From NCBI RefSeq assembly GCF_014055005.1, contig NZ_CP059570.1, positions 2,170,001-2,234,000 of the forward strand: a stretch of 64,000 nucleotides of DNA, read 5' to 3'. The stretch's first letter is position 1. Every line of letters begins with the position of its first letter. This DNA is from Neisseria dentiae (GTDB lineage: Bacteria; Pseudomonadota; Gammaproteobacteria; Burkholderiales; Neisseriaceae). Of this stretch, positions 41,699 to 51,269 are shown in pieces. Below the pieces are notes generated by a model. It was not told the origin of the DNA. It saw nothing but the letters and a program-made list of their open reading frames with translations, and ran no database searches. Made by a program: the position numbers and the translations under genes.

Positions 41699-44104
41699 TC
41701 AGTAAAACTTCACGCTCAAATTGGCTGCGCCGAAGTTTTGATATTCGAGGTCGCCGTCATACATGGCTTGGCGGCGGCCGAACTCGTAGCCCAGCGTGGC
41801 GCGGCGGCCGAAGCTCCAGTCGTGCCTGTATTTAATCTGCCAAGTGTTTTCGGCTTGGTGGCCGGCCTGCCAGTAGCGCCCTACGCTGCCGCCGGCGGTT
41901 TGAACGAGCTTCACGTTATTGTCCAACGGCAGGGTGTAGGAAAACGCCAGCTCGCCGCTCACGGTTTTGCTGTTTTCGGGGTTGTAGTAGAAGGCAGACG
42001 GGATATCTTTGTTGCGGCTGTAATCCGCCCACAGCGAACCGCCCAGCTTCCAGCGGTTGTGTTGGAAAATATCGTGCGAAAGCCAGGCGTTGGCGGTTTG
42101 GCGGGTGTTGCCGTCGTCAAACTTCATCACGCCCGCGCCTATGCCCGCACGGGTGGCGGCCGAGTGGGTGTATTCCGCGCCCAAGGTGTATTCGTCGGCA
42201 TACACTTCCTGCCACAGGGCTTTCACGGGCGTGTTGGCGCTGTTGAAAGCCGCGCGGGCGGTAAAGCCCACGAAGTCGTTCACGCGCCAGTCGGCGCCCA
42301 GCGTGCCGTAGGCTTTATCGTTCAGCTGCGTGCCGTGCCCCGCTTCGGCATTCACCACCACCGGATAAAGGTTGATTTCGGCGCCCGCCCCCACGCGGCC
42401 GGCGCGCAGCGGCTCGCCGTGGTTGGGCACATAATTGTGCTGCTGCACAATATAGGCGCGGTGGCCGCTGCTGCTGCGCGGGCTGTAGAGTTTCGCGGTT
42501 TGCGCCCATTCGCTGCCGTCTTCGGGCGATGTGGCTTTCATCACCGTGCCACCGATTTCCAAGCGCGCGGCGCGTTCTTCGTCGTAAAGCTGCCAGAATC
42601 CCCTGTGGCTGATATCGTCGCGGCTCAAACCTTTGGATAAATCATCTACCGCCCGCCAGTTGCCTGCCGCCAAATGGGCGGCGGCGGCTTTGCCGTCCAC
42701 CCATTTCTGGTTAGGTTCGCCCAAATATTCGCGCGCACCGTCGAATCTGGCTAAGGCGCGGTCTTCATGGCCGTCCATCTGCGACAGCTCGCCCGCCAGA
42801 ATCATCGCCCACGGGTCGGCGGGGTGTTCGTCGAGCCAGTTTTTCATCAGCTTGTGCGCGCCTTTCACATTGCCGTTCCAGGCTTCGATGCGGGCGTTCC
42901 AGAAATATTGGGTGTCGTAATACGGGTTTTCCACTTCAACGGTGTGGGTGAAATCGGGCGTGTATTTTTTCGGATTCCAATGCTTCATTTTCTCCTGAGT
43001 TTGTGTGAACTCCATCAGGTCGGTATCGCTTTCAACCAACAGTTCCACCAGCTCCGGATCGAGCTTGCCCTGCGCCGCCATCTGGCGGTTCATGCGCCCG
43101 TGCAGCACTTTGCGCGCCCGGTGCGGGCTGCCGGCCATCAGCAGGGCTTTGGCGTATTCGTCCTGCACGTAATCGGGCTGTTCGCCCTGTGCGGCCAGCA
43201 CGCGGTAGTCGCGCAGCGCCTGTTTTTCGTTGCCCGCAGCCACGGCGGCGGCCAAGCGGTCGCGCAGCGCCTGCGTGTGCAGCGGGCTGCCCGCTTCCGT
43301 TTTATCCACCACTTCGCTCAAACCGGCATAAGCCGCGCGGATTTGCGCCGGATTGGCAGTTTGGCGTGCGCCGCGCAGCAACGCGGCGGATTTGGCGGCT
43401 TGCAGCCACAAACGGTCTTGCCCGTTGAATTGGTCGGGATATTGCGCCATCAGCCGCTCCTGCTGCGGAAAAAGCTGCAATTGGGCGGCGGTGCGGTAAA
43501 GCTGCAAAACATGGTCGCGGTTAGCGGGGTCGGCTTCATGCAGGCGCTGCTGCTCGGCCAGCCGGCCGGTGAGCGACTGCGTGCGCTGTTTCAGATAGGC
43601 TTCGGCTTCGCGGATGCCTTTATCTTCGCCGAAACGCTTGCGGTAGGCTTCGATCTGCTGCTGCGCGGCGGCGTAGTCTTCGCTGTCCACCGCCACCAGC
43701 GCGCTGCCCAGATAACCGGTTTGGTGCTGCGGTGCGGCAAGCTGCAATTGGCGGTAGAGCGCGGCGGCTTGGGGATATTGTTTGGTATCGCGCGCGGCTT
43801 TGGCGAGGTTTTCCAATTCGTCGGCGGAATAGGTTTCAGGCGCGCAGCCGGCGCACACGGCCAATGCTTCTTCCGGTTTGCCCTGACGCATCAGCAGCGC
43901 AATCAAATCGGCGCGCACTTTGGCATCGCCGCTTTGCGCATACAGATTGCCCAGCTGCGCCACCGATTCGGCAAGCTGCGTCTCGCCGCCGCGCGCATGA
44001 AGCGCCCAGCGCTCGCGTTCGGCCTGTATGTCTTGGGCGGCGGCAAACGGCACGGACGCAAAAACGGCAGCCGTGCATACGGAAAGTTTGTGAATTCGGC
44101 TCAT
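41699..44104 (-). CDS. pgaA: Poly-beta-1,6-GlcNAc export porin PgaA
   Basis: Outer-membrane exporter of the polysaccharide, 801 aa. Signal peptide MSRIHKLSVCTAAVFASVPFAAAQ. The periplasmic part (about 30-500) is made of TPR-like helical repeats (YAQSGDAKVRADLIALLMRQGKPEEALAV and similar). The C-terminal 270 residues look like a beta-barrel ending in LSVKFY with a terminal aromatic residue. First gene of pgaABCD. Confidence 0.93.
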   Translation of the reverse strand: MSRIHKLSVCTAAVFASVPFAAAQDIQAERERWALHARGGETQLAESVAQLGNLYAQSGDAKVRADLIALLMRQGKPEEALAVCAGCAPETYSADELENLAKAARDTKQYPQAAALYRQLQLAAPQHQTGYLGSALVAVDSEDYAAAQQQIEAYRKRFGEDKGIREAEAYLKQRTQSLTGRLAEQQRLHEADPANRDHVLQLYRTAAQLQLFPQQERLMAQYPDQFNGQDRLWLQAAKSAALLRGARQTANPAQIRAAYAGLSEVVDKTEAGSPLHTQALRDRLAAAVAAGNEKQALRDYRVLAAQGEQPDYVQDEYAKALLMAGSPHRARKVLHGRMNRQMAAQGKLDPELVELLVESDTDLMEFTQTQEKMKHWNPKKYTPDFTHTVEVENPYYDTQYFWNARIEAWNGNVKGAHKLMKNWLDEHPADPWAMILAGELSQMDGHEDRALARFDGAREYLGEPNQKWVDGKAAAAHLAAGNWRAVDDLSKGLSRDDISHRGFWQLYDEERAARLEIGGTVMKATSPEDGSEWAQTAKLYSPRSSSGHRAYIVQQHNYVPNHGEPLRAGRVGAGAEINLYPVVVNAEAGHGTQLNDKAYGTLGADWRVNDFVGFTARAAFNSANTPVKALWQEVYADEYTLGAEYTHSAATRAGIGAGVMKFDDGNTRQTANAWLSHDIFQHNRWKLGGSLWADYSRNKDIPSAFYYNPENSKTVSGELAFSYTLPLDNNVKLVQTAGGSVGRYWQAGHQAENTWQIKYRHDWSFGRRATLGYEFGRRQAMYDGDLEYQNFGAANLSVKFY

Positions 44105-44478
44105 GATTCGGAAATTCCGGGGTTTTCTGCACCGGAAGCATGATGCAGTTGTTTATTTAGATGAGAAGCAACAGAGCGTTTTAGTAATGCAAGAGAATTT
44201 ATTTGGGCGTAACAATCAACCCAATTTAAAATTTTGATGCAGCTTATATCAACTTCTGTAAAGATGGCTTAAGAGCTGCCCCAGCGGTCAAATCAGGCTA
44301 TGGGCGGCCTTATCTAAACCTATAAAACTGTTACGTTTCGGGCAATAACTCTATTTAATATGAATGAAAGAAGAATTATCCCGTTTTATTAAATCATCTT
44401 CGCCCTTGCCCCTGCCGCCGTTCGGGTAAATAATAGGCCGTCTGAAAACCCGATAATTTTAAAGAACAGGAGAATACG
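44105..44478. other. A/T-rich intergenic region between pgaA and an isochorismatase gene
   Basis: About 375 bp between divergent genes with no open frame that I would call and no known repeat apart from one DUS near 44433. The low GC content and long A/T runs suggest promoter and regulator sites for the pga operon. I could not identify a specific operator. Confidence 0.5.
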
Positions 44479-45021
44479 ATGACTTCCCCCCGCCCCGACA
44501 ACACCGCCTGCATCGTGGTTGATATTCAGGAACGCCTCAACCCCGCTCTCCATCAGGCCGAAGAGATGGTGGAAAACAGCCGCACGCTGCTGCAAGGCTT
44601 GCAGGCTTTAGATGTGCCGGTTGCGGCCACCGAGCAGTATCCGAAAGGCTTGGGACACACGGTTGCCGATGTCGGCAGCCTGCTGGGCGGCGCGCCTGTG
44701 TTTGAAAAAACGCGTTTTTCCGCGCTGATACCCGAAGTGCAGCAGTTTTTGCAGAGCCGCAATATCGAAAACGTGGTTCTGGTCGGCGCCGAAGCGCATG
44801 TGTGCATGCTGCAAACCGTGCTTGATTTGCGCGCGGCGGGCTTGGGCGTGTATGTGCCGTTCGAGTGTACCGCTTCGCGCGCGCCTGCCAATAAGGCCAA
44901 TGCGCTGGAGCAGATGCGCGCGGCCGGTGCGGTGGTGTCGAACGTGGAAAGCGTGCTGTTCCAATTGTTGGGCGACGCCAAACATCCGGCGTTTAAAACC
45001 GTGTCCAAACTGATTCAATAA
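44479..45021 (+). CDS. Isochorismatase-family cysteine hydrolase
   Basis: 180 aa. Catalytic residues of the family: Asp15 in CIVVDIQERL, a Lys around 84 (VFEKTRFSAL) and the Cys in VLVGAEAHVCMLQTVLDL near 115. Resembles the YcaC/hydrolase-like subgroup; substrate unknown, and no siderophore genes are nearby to suggest isochorismate. Preceded by AGGAG. Confidence 0.88.
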   Translation: MTSPRPDNTACIVVDIQERLNPALHQAEEMVENSRTLLQGLQALDVPVAATEQYPKGLGHTVADVGSLLGGAPVFEKTRFSALIPEVQQFLQSRNIENVVLVGAEAHVCMLQTVLDLRAAGLGVYVPFECTASRAPANKANALEQMRAAGAVVSNVESVLFQLLGDAKHPAFKTVSKLIQ

Positions 45022-45025
45022 ATTT

Positions 45026-45060
45026 ACAGGCCGTCTGAAATCTTTTTCAGACGGCCTGTA
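45026..45060 (+). terminator. DUS-pair terminator
   Basis: ACAGGCCGTCTGAAA and its complement with a 5-base centre, directly after the isochorismatase-family gene and 39 bp before glnE. Confidence 0.65.
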
Positions 45061-45098
45061 ACCCACCGACTGCCAACCCCGCAACAAACCGATCCGCC

Positions 45099-47795
45099 AT
45101 GCAAACCATCATCGCCAACGCCCGCCGCCATTCCCACTATCTCGCCCGCCATCTCGACAATGGCAACCTCAAGCCCGAAATCCTGCACCCCATGCTGGAT
45201 AAAGTGCTCGGCACCGCCGATTTCCAAGCCTTTGCCGACTGGGAAAAAATCCGCGCCGACGAAAACGAAGAAGAGCTGGCGCGCCAGTTGCGCCTGCTGC
45301 GCCGTTATGTGATGGCGCAGATTATCGTGCGCGACATCAACCGCATCAGCGATTTGGCCGAAGTTACCCGCACCATCACGCTGTTTGCCGATTTTGCCGT
45401 CAACACCGCGCTCGGTTTCGCCTATGCCTATTATCAGGATATGTACGGCACGCCTATCGGCCGCTACACGCGCGAGGCGCAGCACCTGAGCGTGGTGGCG
45501 ATGGGCAAGGCGGGTGGCTACGAATTGAACGTATCCTCCGACATCGACCTGATTTTCGTTTACCCCGAAGCGGGCGACACTGACGGCAAACGCGAGCGCG
45601 GCAATCAGGAATTCTTCACCAAAACCGGCCAGAAGCTGATTGCGCTTTTGAACGACATCACCGCCGACGGCCAAGTGTTCCGCGTCGATATGCGCCTGCG
45701 CCCCGACGGCGATTCCGGCGCACTGGTATTGAGCGAAACCGCACTCGAGCAATATTTAATCCAGCAGGGGCGCGAATGGGAACGCTACGCCTGGTGCAAA
45801 GGCCGCGTGGTTACGCCCTACCCCAACGGCATCGCCTCGGTGGTGCGCCCCTTCGTGTTCCGCAAATACCTCGATTTCAACGCCTACGAAGCCATGCGCG
45901 CCCTGCACCGCCAAATCCGCAGCGAAGTGGGCCGCAAAGGCATGGCCGACAACGTGAAGCTCGGCGCCGGCGGCATCCGCGAAGTCGAATTCATCGCCCA
46001 GATTTTCCAGATGATACGCGGCGGCCGCATCCGCAGCCTGCAACTGAAAGGCACGCAGGAAACCCTGCACGAACTCGCCCGCCTCGGCATTCTCGAACAC
46101 CGCACCGCCAACACCCTTCTGGACGCCTACCGCTTTTTGCGCGATGTCGAACACCGCCTGCAATATTGGGACGACCAGCAAACCCAAACCCTGCCGCAAA
46201 ACCCCGAACAACAGCAGCTCTTGGCCGAAAGCATGGGTTTTGCCGACTACCCCGCCTTTTCAGACGGCCTCAACCGCCACCGCAGCCAAGTTAACGCCAT
46301 CTTCAACGAAATTCTGGCCGAACCCGAAGAAACCCCGCAGCAAAAAGCCGAAAGCTGGCAGTGGGTGTGGCAGGAAAACGGCGACGAAGAAACCCTGCGC
46401 AGCCGCCTGGCCGAACACGGCTTCGAGGCCGATACCGTGGCCGAACGGCTCGCGCAGCTGCGGCACAGCCACAAATACCGCCACCTTTCCGCCCACGCCC
46501 AACCGCGTTTCGATGCCGTGATGCCGCCCTTGGCGGAAGCCGCCGCCGCCCAAACCAACCCCACCGCCACCCTGCTGCGGCTGCTCGACTTTCTCGAAAC
46601 CGTCAGCCGCCGTTCGGCCTATCTGGCCTTTCTCAACGAACACCCGCAGGCTTTGCGGCAACTGGCCGGCATCATGAGCCAAAGCTCGTGGGTGGCCGCC
46701 TACCTGTGCAAATACCCGATACTGCTCGACGAACTCCTAAGCGCGCAGTTGATGGAAACCGAACACGACTGGCCCGCGCTTGCCGCCGAACTTTCAGACG
46801 GCCTGGCCAATGCCGGCGGCGACACCGAAGCGCAGATGGACATTCTGCGCCACTTCCAACACACCCAAGTGTTCCGCCTCGCCGTGCAGGATTTGGCCGG
46901 ATTGTGGACGGTTGAAGCCTTATCCGACCAACTTTCCGCCCTGGCCGACACCATACTCGCCGCCGCCCTGCCCGCCGTGTGGGCCGACACCCCCAAAACC
47001 CACACCGGCACACCCAACATCGCCGTTATCGGCTACGGCAAACTCGGCGGCAAAGAGCTGGGTTATTCTTCAGACCTCGATTTGGTCTATCTCTACGACG
47101 ACCCCCACCCCGACGCACCCGACATCTACGGCCGCTTCGTGCGCCGCCTCACCAACTGGCTTTCCGCCGCCACCGGCGCAGGCACGCTTTACGACGTTGA
47201 TTTGCGGCTGCGCCCCAACGGCGACGCCGGTTTTCTCGCCCACAGCACCGCCGCCTTTGAAAAATACCAGCACGAAAGCGCGTGGACATGGGAACACCAA
47301 TCCCTCACCCGCGCCCGCTTCATCTGCGGCAGCAGCGCAATCGGCGCCTTTTTCGACCGCGTGCGCCAACAAGTGCTCACGCAGCCGCGCGACACCGCCG
47401 AACTTGCCCGCGAAATCATCGCCATGCGCGAAAAAATGTTCCCCACCCACCCACCTGCCGACAGCGACGTCAAATACGCCCGCGGCGGCGTGGTCGATGT
47501 GGAATTCATCGTGCAGTATCTGATTCTGGCGCATTCGCACCGACACCCCGGGCTGCTCGACAACTACGGCAACATCGCCCTGCTGAACATCGCCGCCGAC
47601 TGCGGCCTGATTGATAAAGCCCTGGCCGGGCAAAGCCGCACCGCCTACCGCTTCTACCGCCAGCAGCAGCACAACACCAAACTGCGCGACGCCGGCAAAG
47701 TCAACCTCACCCCCGAGCTGCTCGCCCACTACCAAAGCGTGCGCAGCCTGTGGCGGCAGGTGTTCGGCGAAGACGCGCGTTTCGAGGCCGCCTGA
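45099..47795 (+). CDS. glnE: Glutamine synthetase adenylyltransferase / adenylyl-removing enzyme
   Basis: 898-aa bifunctional regulator of GlnA. Two nucleotidyltransferase domains: ELNVSSDIDLIFVYPEAG (about residue 146, adenylyl-removing domain) and KELGYSSDLDLVYLYDDPHP (about residue 657, adenylylating domain), each followed by a helical GlnD-PII-UTase-like region (GAGGIREVEFIAQ and ARGGVVDVEFIVQYLIL). DUS copies lie inside the gene (near 46258 and 46793), encoding FSDGL/LSDGL. The stop is in a degenerate DUS (GAGGCCGCCTGAAAAA). Confidence 0.96.
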   Translation: MQTIIANARRHSHYLARHLDNGNLKPEILHPMLDKVLGTADFQAFADWEKIRADENEEELARQLRLLRRYVMAQIIVRDINRISDLAEVTRTITLFADFAVNTALGFAYAYYQDMYGTPIGRYTREAQHLSVVAMGKAGGYELNVSSDIDLIFVYPEAGDTDGKRERGNQEFFTKTGQKLIALLNDITADGQVFRVDMRLRPDGDSGALVLSETALEQYLIQQGREWERYAWCKGRVVTPYPNGIASVVRPFVFRKYLDFNAYEAMRALHRQIRSEVGRKGMADNVKLGAGGIREVEFIAQIFQMIRGGRIRSLQLKGTQETLHELARLGILEHRTANTLLDAYRFLRDVEHRLQYWDDQQTQTLPQNPEQQQLLAESMGFADYPAFSDGLNRHRSQVNAIFNEILAEPEETPQQKAESWQWVWQENGDEETLRSRLAEHGFEADTVAERLAQLRHSHKYRHLSAHAQPRFDAVMPPLAEAAAAQTNPTATLLRLLDFLETVSRRSAYLAFLNEHPQALRQLAGIMSQSSWVAAYLCKYPILLDELLSAQLMETEHDWPALAAELSDGLANAGGDTEAQMDILRHFQHTQVFRLAVQDLAGLWTVEALSDQLSALADTILAAALPAVWADTPKTHTGTPNIAVIGYGKLGGKELGYSSDLDLVYLYDDPHPDAPDIYGRFVRRLTNWLSAATGAGTLYDVDLRLRPNGDAGFLAHSTAAFEKYQHESAWTWEHQSLTRARFICGSSAIGAFFDRVRQQVLTQPRDTAELAREIIAMREKMFPTHPPADSDVKYARGGVVDVEFIVQYLILAHSHRHPGLLDNYGNIALLNIAADCGLIDKALAGQSRTAYRFYRQQQHNTKLRDAGKVNLTPELLAHYQSVRSLWRQVFGEDARFEAA

Positions 47796-47858
47796 AAAAC
47801 GGCCGCCTGAAAAACGGCCGTCTGAAAAATACCGGATAACTTTTTCAGACGGCCTCGG
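47787..47858. repeat. Tandem DUS-like repeats and DUS terminator after glnE
   Basis: Three consecutive 15-bp units, GGCCGCCTGAAAAAC, GGCCGCCTGAAAAAC and GGCCGTCTGAAAAAT, the first containing the glnE stop. An inverted DUS (TTTTTCAGACGGCCTC) follows and can pair with the third unit as a terminator. Confidence 0.8.
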
Positions 47859-48044
47859 AACGCCGCCCCGCCCGAAGCCCCGTTTTACCCGCACAAGCCT
47901 ATTTTCCGCCGGGCGGCGGTGCGGAATTGCTGCCGATTTAACAACATAAAAACAGCTTGACACCCGTTTGTCTTATTGAAAAAAATACCGCCGCAACGTG
48001 ATCGGCTACGCTCCCTAAAACCCCCACCCGCCAAAAGGGCTACC

Positions 48045-48965
48045 ATGCTCAAATTTATTTTCCGCCGCGTGCTCGAAGCCATACCCACGCTGTTTGTGCT
48101 GATTACCGTGTCGTTTTTCATGATGCGGCTCGCACCGGGCAGCCCGTTTACCGGCGAGCGCAACCTGCCGCCTGCGGTATTGGCCAACATCGAAGCCAAA
48201 TACCACCTTAACGACCCGATCTGGCTGCAATATCTCAACTATCTCAAACAACTGGCGCAGGGCGATTTCGGCCCCTCGTTCAAATACAAAGACTACACGG
48301 TTAACGAACTGCTCGCGCAGGCGTTTCCCGTGTCGCTCGAAATCGGCCTGTATGCCTTCGCCGCGGCGCTGCTGCTCGGCGTAACGCTGGGCGTGCTGGC
48401 GGCGCTGAAGCAAAACACCTGGCTCGACTACCTCACCATGGGCACCGCCATGACCGGCGTGGTGGTGCCGAGTTTTGTGAAAGCCCCGCTGCTGGTGCTG
48501 GTGTTCGCCATCTGGCTCAAATGGCTGCCCGCCGGCGGCTGGAACAACGGCGCCGCCGCCAATATGATCCTACCGGTGGCGGCGCTCGCCATGGCTTATG
48601 TTTCCAGCATCGCCAGAATTACGCGCGGCTCGATGATCGAAACCATGAACAGCCCGTTTATCCTCACCGCCCGCGCCAAAGGGCTTTCCACCCGCTACAT
48701 CGTGTGGAAGCACGCGCTGCGCCCCGCGCTGTTGCCGGTGGTTTCCTACCTCGGCCCCGCTTTCGTGGGCATCATCACCGGCTCGATTGTGATCGAAACC
48801 ATCTTCGGCCTGCCAGGCATCGGCCAGCTGTTTGTGAACGGCGCACTCAACCGCGATTACGGCATGGTGCTGAGCCTCACGATTCTGGTGGGCGTGCTAA
48901 CCATTGTGTTCAACGCCGTGGTGGATATTCTTTATGCGGTTATCGACCCGAAAATACGCTATTAA
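48045..48965 (+). CDS. oppB: Oligopeptide/dipeptide ABC transporter permease (OppB/DppB)
   Basis: 306-aa inner-membrane permease. Start MLKFIFRRVLEAIPTLFVLITVSFFMMRLAPGSPF is typical of OppB. The EAA loop region is TARAKGLSTRYIVWKHALRPALLPVVS. About six helices. The ATG at 48045 is chosen over an upstream frame extension that lacks similarity. First of oppBCDF; separated from oppC by a 277-bp gap holding a DUS pair and a repeat. Confidence 0.93.
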   Translation: MLKFIFRRVLEAIPTLFVLITVSFFMMRLAPGSPFTGERNLPPAVLANIEAKYHLNDPIWLQYLNYLKQLAQGDFGPSFKYKDYTVNELLAQAFPVSLEIGLYAFAAALLLGVTLGVLAALKQNTWLDYLTMGTAMTGVVVPSFVKAPLLVLVFAIWLKWLPAGGWNNGAAANMILPVAALAMAYVSSIARITRGSMIETMNSPFILTARAKGLSTRYIVWKHALRPALLPVVSYLGPAFVGIITGSIVIETIFGLPGIGQLFVNGALNRDYGMVLSLTILVGVLTIVFNAVVDILYAVIDPKIRY

Positions 48966-49020
48966 CCGAAACGCCCTATCCGATAACGCAGGCCGGAAAC
49001 CGTTATAAAATTCAAAAATG

Positions 49021-49069
49021 TTTTCAGACGGCCTGCGCAACCTGCAAAGGTTGCAGGCCGTCTGAAAAC
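49021..49069. repeat. Outward DUS pair between oppB and oppC
   Basis: TTTTCAGACGGCCTGCGCAACC and its complement around TGCAAA form a long stem. Possible partial terminator inside the transporter operon. Confidence 0.6.
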
Positions 49070-49103
49070 GTTGACAGCCGAACTGCCGATTCAGTAACCG
49101 TTC

Positions 49104-49190
49104 CGCCATACTCGGGCTTGACCCGAATATCCAAAAATCTGCTGAAACTCAAGATACCCGGGTTAAGCCCGAGTATGACGGATATACTTT
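49104..49190. repeat. Partial CTCGGG-core repeat between oppB and oppC
   Basis: Core palindromes CTCGGGCTTGACCCGAA and CCCGGGTTAAGCCCGAG with an altered spacer; the outer TTTGCAAAGG ends are absent. Confidence 0.65.
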
Positions 49191-49242
49191 TTCTTAAGTT
49201 GGCCGGCTCTAGCGAAACGCTTTAAGCAAAGAGACACGCCTT

Positions 49243-50151
49243 ATGCTCATCAATAAAAAACCGGCGGCGGCGCTGGCCGCAGCCCTCGCCCCCGCCGACG
49301 TTAAAGGCCGCAGCCTGTGGCAAAACGCCTGGCGCCGCTTCCGCCGCAACCGCGCCGCGCTGGCCGGCGGCCTGATTCTGCTCGCCGTTTGCGCGTTTGT
49401 GGTGTTCGCCCCCATGCTGGCGCCGTTTGCCTACGACCACACCGACTGGGGCGCCATGCAAACCGCGCCGTCGTTTGAAAACAAACACTATTTCGGTACC
49501 GATTCGCTGGGGCGCGATTTGCTCGCGCGCGTGGCCGTCGGCGGGCGCATTTCGCTGACGGTGGGCGCGGCGGGCGCGCTGGTGGCGGTGGTTATCGGCG
49601 TGGCCTACGGCGCGGTGGCGGGCTTTTTCGGCGGCAAAACCGATATGCTGATGATGCGTTTTCTCGAAATTCTCAATGCCTTTCCGTTTATGTTTTTCGT
49701 GATTCTGCTGGTTACGTTTTTCGGCCGCAATTTAGGCTTTATCTTCGTGGCCATCGGCATGGTGTCGTGGCTCGACGTGGCGCGCATCGTGCGCGGCCAA
49801 ACCTTGAGCCTGAAGCGCAAAGAGTTTATCGAAGCGGCACATGTGGGCGGCGTTTCCGACACCCGCATCGTGTTCCGCCACATCGTGCCCAACGTGCTGG
49901 GCGTGGTGGTGGTGTATGCCTCGCTGCTGGTGCCGGGCATGATTCTGTTCGAATCGTTTTTGAGCTTTCTCGGCCTCGGCGTGCAGGAACCGATGACAAG
50001 CTGGGGCGCGATGCTGCAAGACGGCGCCAACACCATGCAGGTGGCGCCGTGGCAGCTTCTCGTGCCCGCCGTGTTTCTGGTGGTTACGCTCTTTTGCTTC
50101 AACTTTATCGGCGACGGCCTGCGCGACGCGCTCGACCCGAAAGACAGATAA
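49243..50151 (+). CDS. oppC: Oligopeptide/dipeptide ABC transporter permease (OppC/DppC)
   Basis: 302 aa. Cytoplasmic N-terminus, then the OppC N-terminal domain (AWRRFRRNRAALAGGLILLAVCAFVVFAPMLAPFAYD), HYFGTDSLGRDLLARVAVGGRISLTVG, and EAA loop EAAHVGGVSDTRIVFRHIVPNVLGVVVVY. Ends FNFIGDGLRDALDPKDR, the family C-terminus. Confidence 0.94.
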   Translation: MLINKKPAAALAAALAPADVKGRSLWQNAWRRFRRNRAALAGGLILLAVCAFVVFAPMLAPFAYDHTDWGAMQTAPSFENKHYFGTDSLGRDLLARVAVGGRISLTVGAAGALVAVVIGVAYGAVAGFFGGKTDMLMMRFLEILNAFPFMFFVILLVTFFGRNLGFIFVAIGMVSWLDVARIVRGQTLSLKRKEFIEAAHVGGVSDTRIVFRHIVPNVLGVVVVYASLLVPGMILFESFLSFLGLGVQEPMTSWGAMLQDGANTMQVAPWQLLVPAVFLVVTLFCFNFIGDGLRDALDPKDR

Positions 50152-50285
50152 TCGTGAAACCACACAAAACGATACGGCGTTGCGTTGCCTTGTCTCCTTT
50201 TGTGTTGTTCCACTATAAAACATTAAATAAAAAACGTTTTCAGACGGCCTGTCCGTATAAAAGGCCGTCTGAAAAGGAAACCCGA

Positions 50286-51269
50286 ATGACCACACCTCTG
50301 CTGCAAGTGCGCGACCTCGAAGTGCGCTTTAACACCGAAGACGGCACGGTAACCGCCGTCAACAAACTCAATTTCGACCTGCACGAAGGCGAAACGCTGG
50401 GTATCGTGGGCGAATCCGGCTCGGGCAAATCGCAAACCGCGTTTGCCGTGATGGGGCTGTTGGCGAAAAACGGCGAAGCCCGCGGCTCCGCCCGGTTTAA
50501 CGGGCGCGAGATTCTGGGGCTGCCCGAAAAAGAGTTAAACAAAATCCGCGCCGAGCAAATCGCCATGATTTTCCAAGACCCGATGACCTCGCTCAACCCC
50601 TATATGCGGGTGGGCAGCCAGCTTGCCGAAGTGCTGCGCCTGCACAAAGGCATGGGCAAAGCCGAAGCGTGGGCAGAATCGGTGCGTATGCTCGAAGCCG
50701 TGAAAATCCCCGAAGCCAAAAAGCGCATCAATATGTATCCGCACGAATTTTCCGGCGGGATGCGCCAGCGCGTGATGATTGCCATGGCCTTGCTGTGCCG
50801 CCCCAAACTCTTGATTGCCGACGAACCCACCACCGCGCTCGACGTGACCGTGCAGGCGCAGATTATGGCGCTGCTTAACGAGTTAAAGCGCGATTTCGGC
50901 ACCACCATCATCATCATCACCCACGATTTGGGCGTGGTGGCCGGCATCTGCGACCACGTTTTGGTGATGTATGCCGGCCGCACCATGGAATACGGCAGCG
51001 TTAACGATATTTTCTACCGCCCCGCCCACCCCTACACCGTCGGCCTGCTCGGCGCCGTGCCCAGATTGGACGGCAACCGCGAAACCCTGCCCACCATTCC
51101 CGGCAACCCGCCCAACCTCAGCAACCTGCCCCAAGGCTGTCCGTTTCAGGAACGCTGCCGCCTCGCCGACGAAGCCTGCCGCAGCGAGCCGCCGCTGGAA
51201 ACCTTCGCCCCCAACCGCCGCCGCGCCTGCCACAGGCCGTCTGAAACCCTGCAAGGAGCACAACCATGA
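50286..51269 (+). CDS. oppD: Oligopeptide/dipeptide ABC transporter ATP-binding protein (OppD/DppD)
   Basis: 327 aa. Walker A GESGSGKSQT, signature SGGMRQRVMIAMAL, Walker B LLIADEPTTALD, then the C-terminal oligopeptide-transporter extension with cysteines (GCPFQERCRLADEAC) typical of this subfamily, where they can bind an iron-sulfur cluster. ATG at 50286. Its stop overlaps the oppF start (ATGA). Confidence 0.95.
   Translation: MTTPLLQVRDLEVRFNTEDGTVTAVNKLNFDLHEGETLGIVGESGSGKSQTAFAVMGLLAKNGEARGSARFNGREILGLPEKELNKIRAEQIAMIFQDPMTSLNPYMRVGSQLAEVLRLHKGMGKAEAWAESVRMLEAVKIPEAKKRINMYPHEFSGGMRQRVMIAMALLCRPKLLIADEPTTALDVTVQAQIMALLNELKRDFGTTIIIITHDLGVVAGICDHVLVMYAGRTMEYGSVNDIFYRPAHPYTVGLLGAVPRLDGNRETLPTIPGNPPNLSNLPQGCPFQERCRLADEACRSEPPLETFAPNRRRACHRPSETLQGAQP

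Noticed and set aside
42767..44143. 458-codon open frame on the plus strand
   Set aside because: Antisense to pgaA; low-complexity composition and no start signal.
44105..44478. Hidden small gene in the pgaA upstream region
   Set aside because: All frames contain frequent stops. It reads as regulatory or non-functional A/T-rich DNA.
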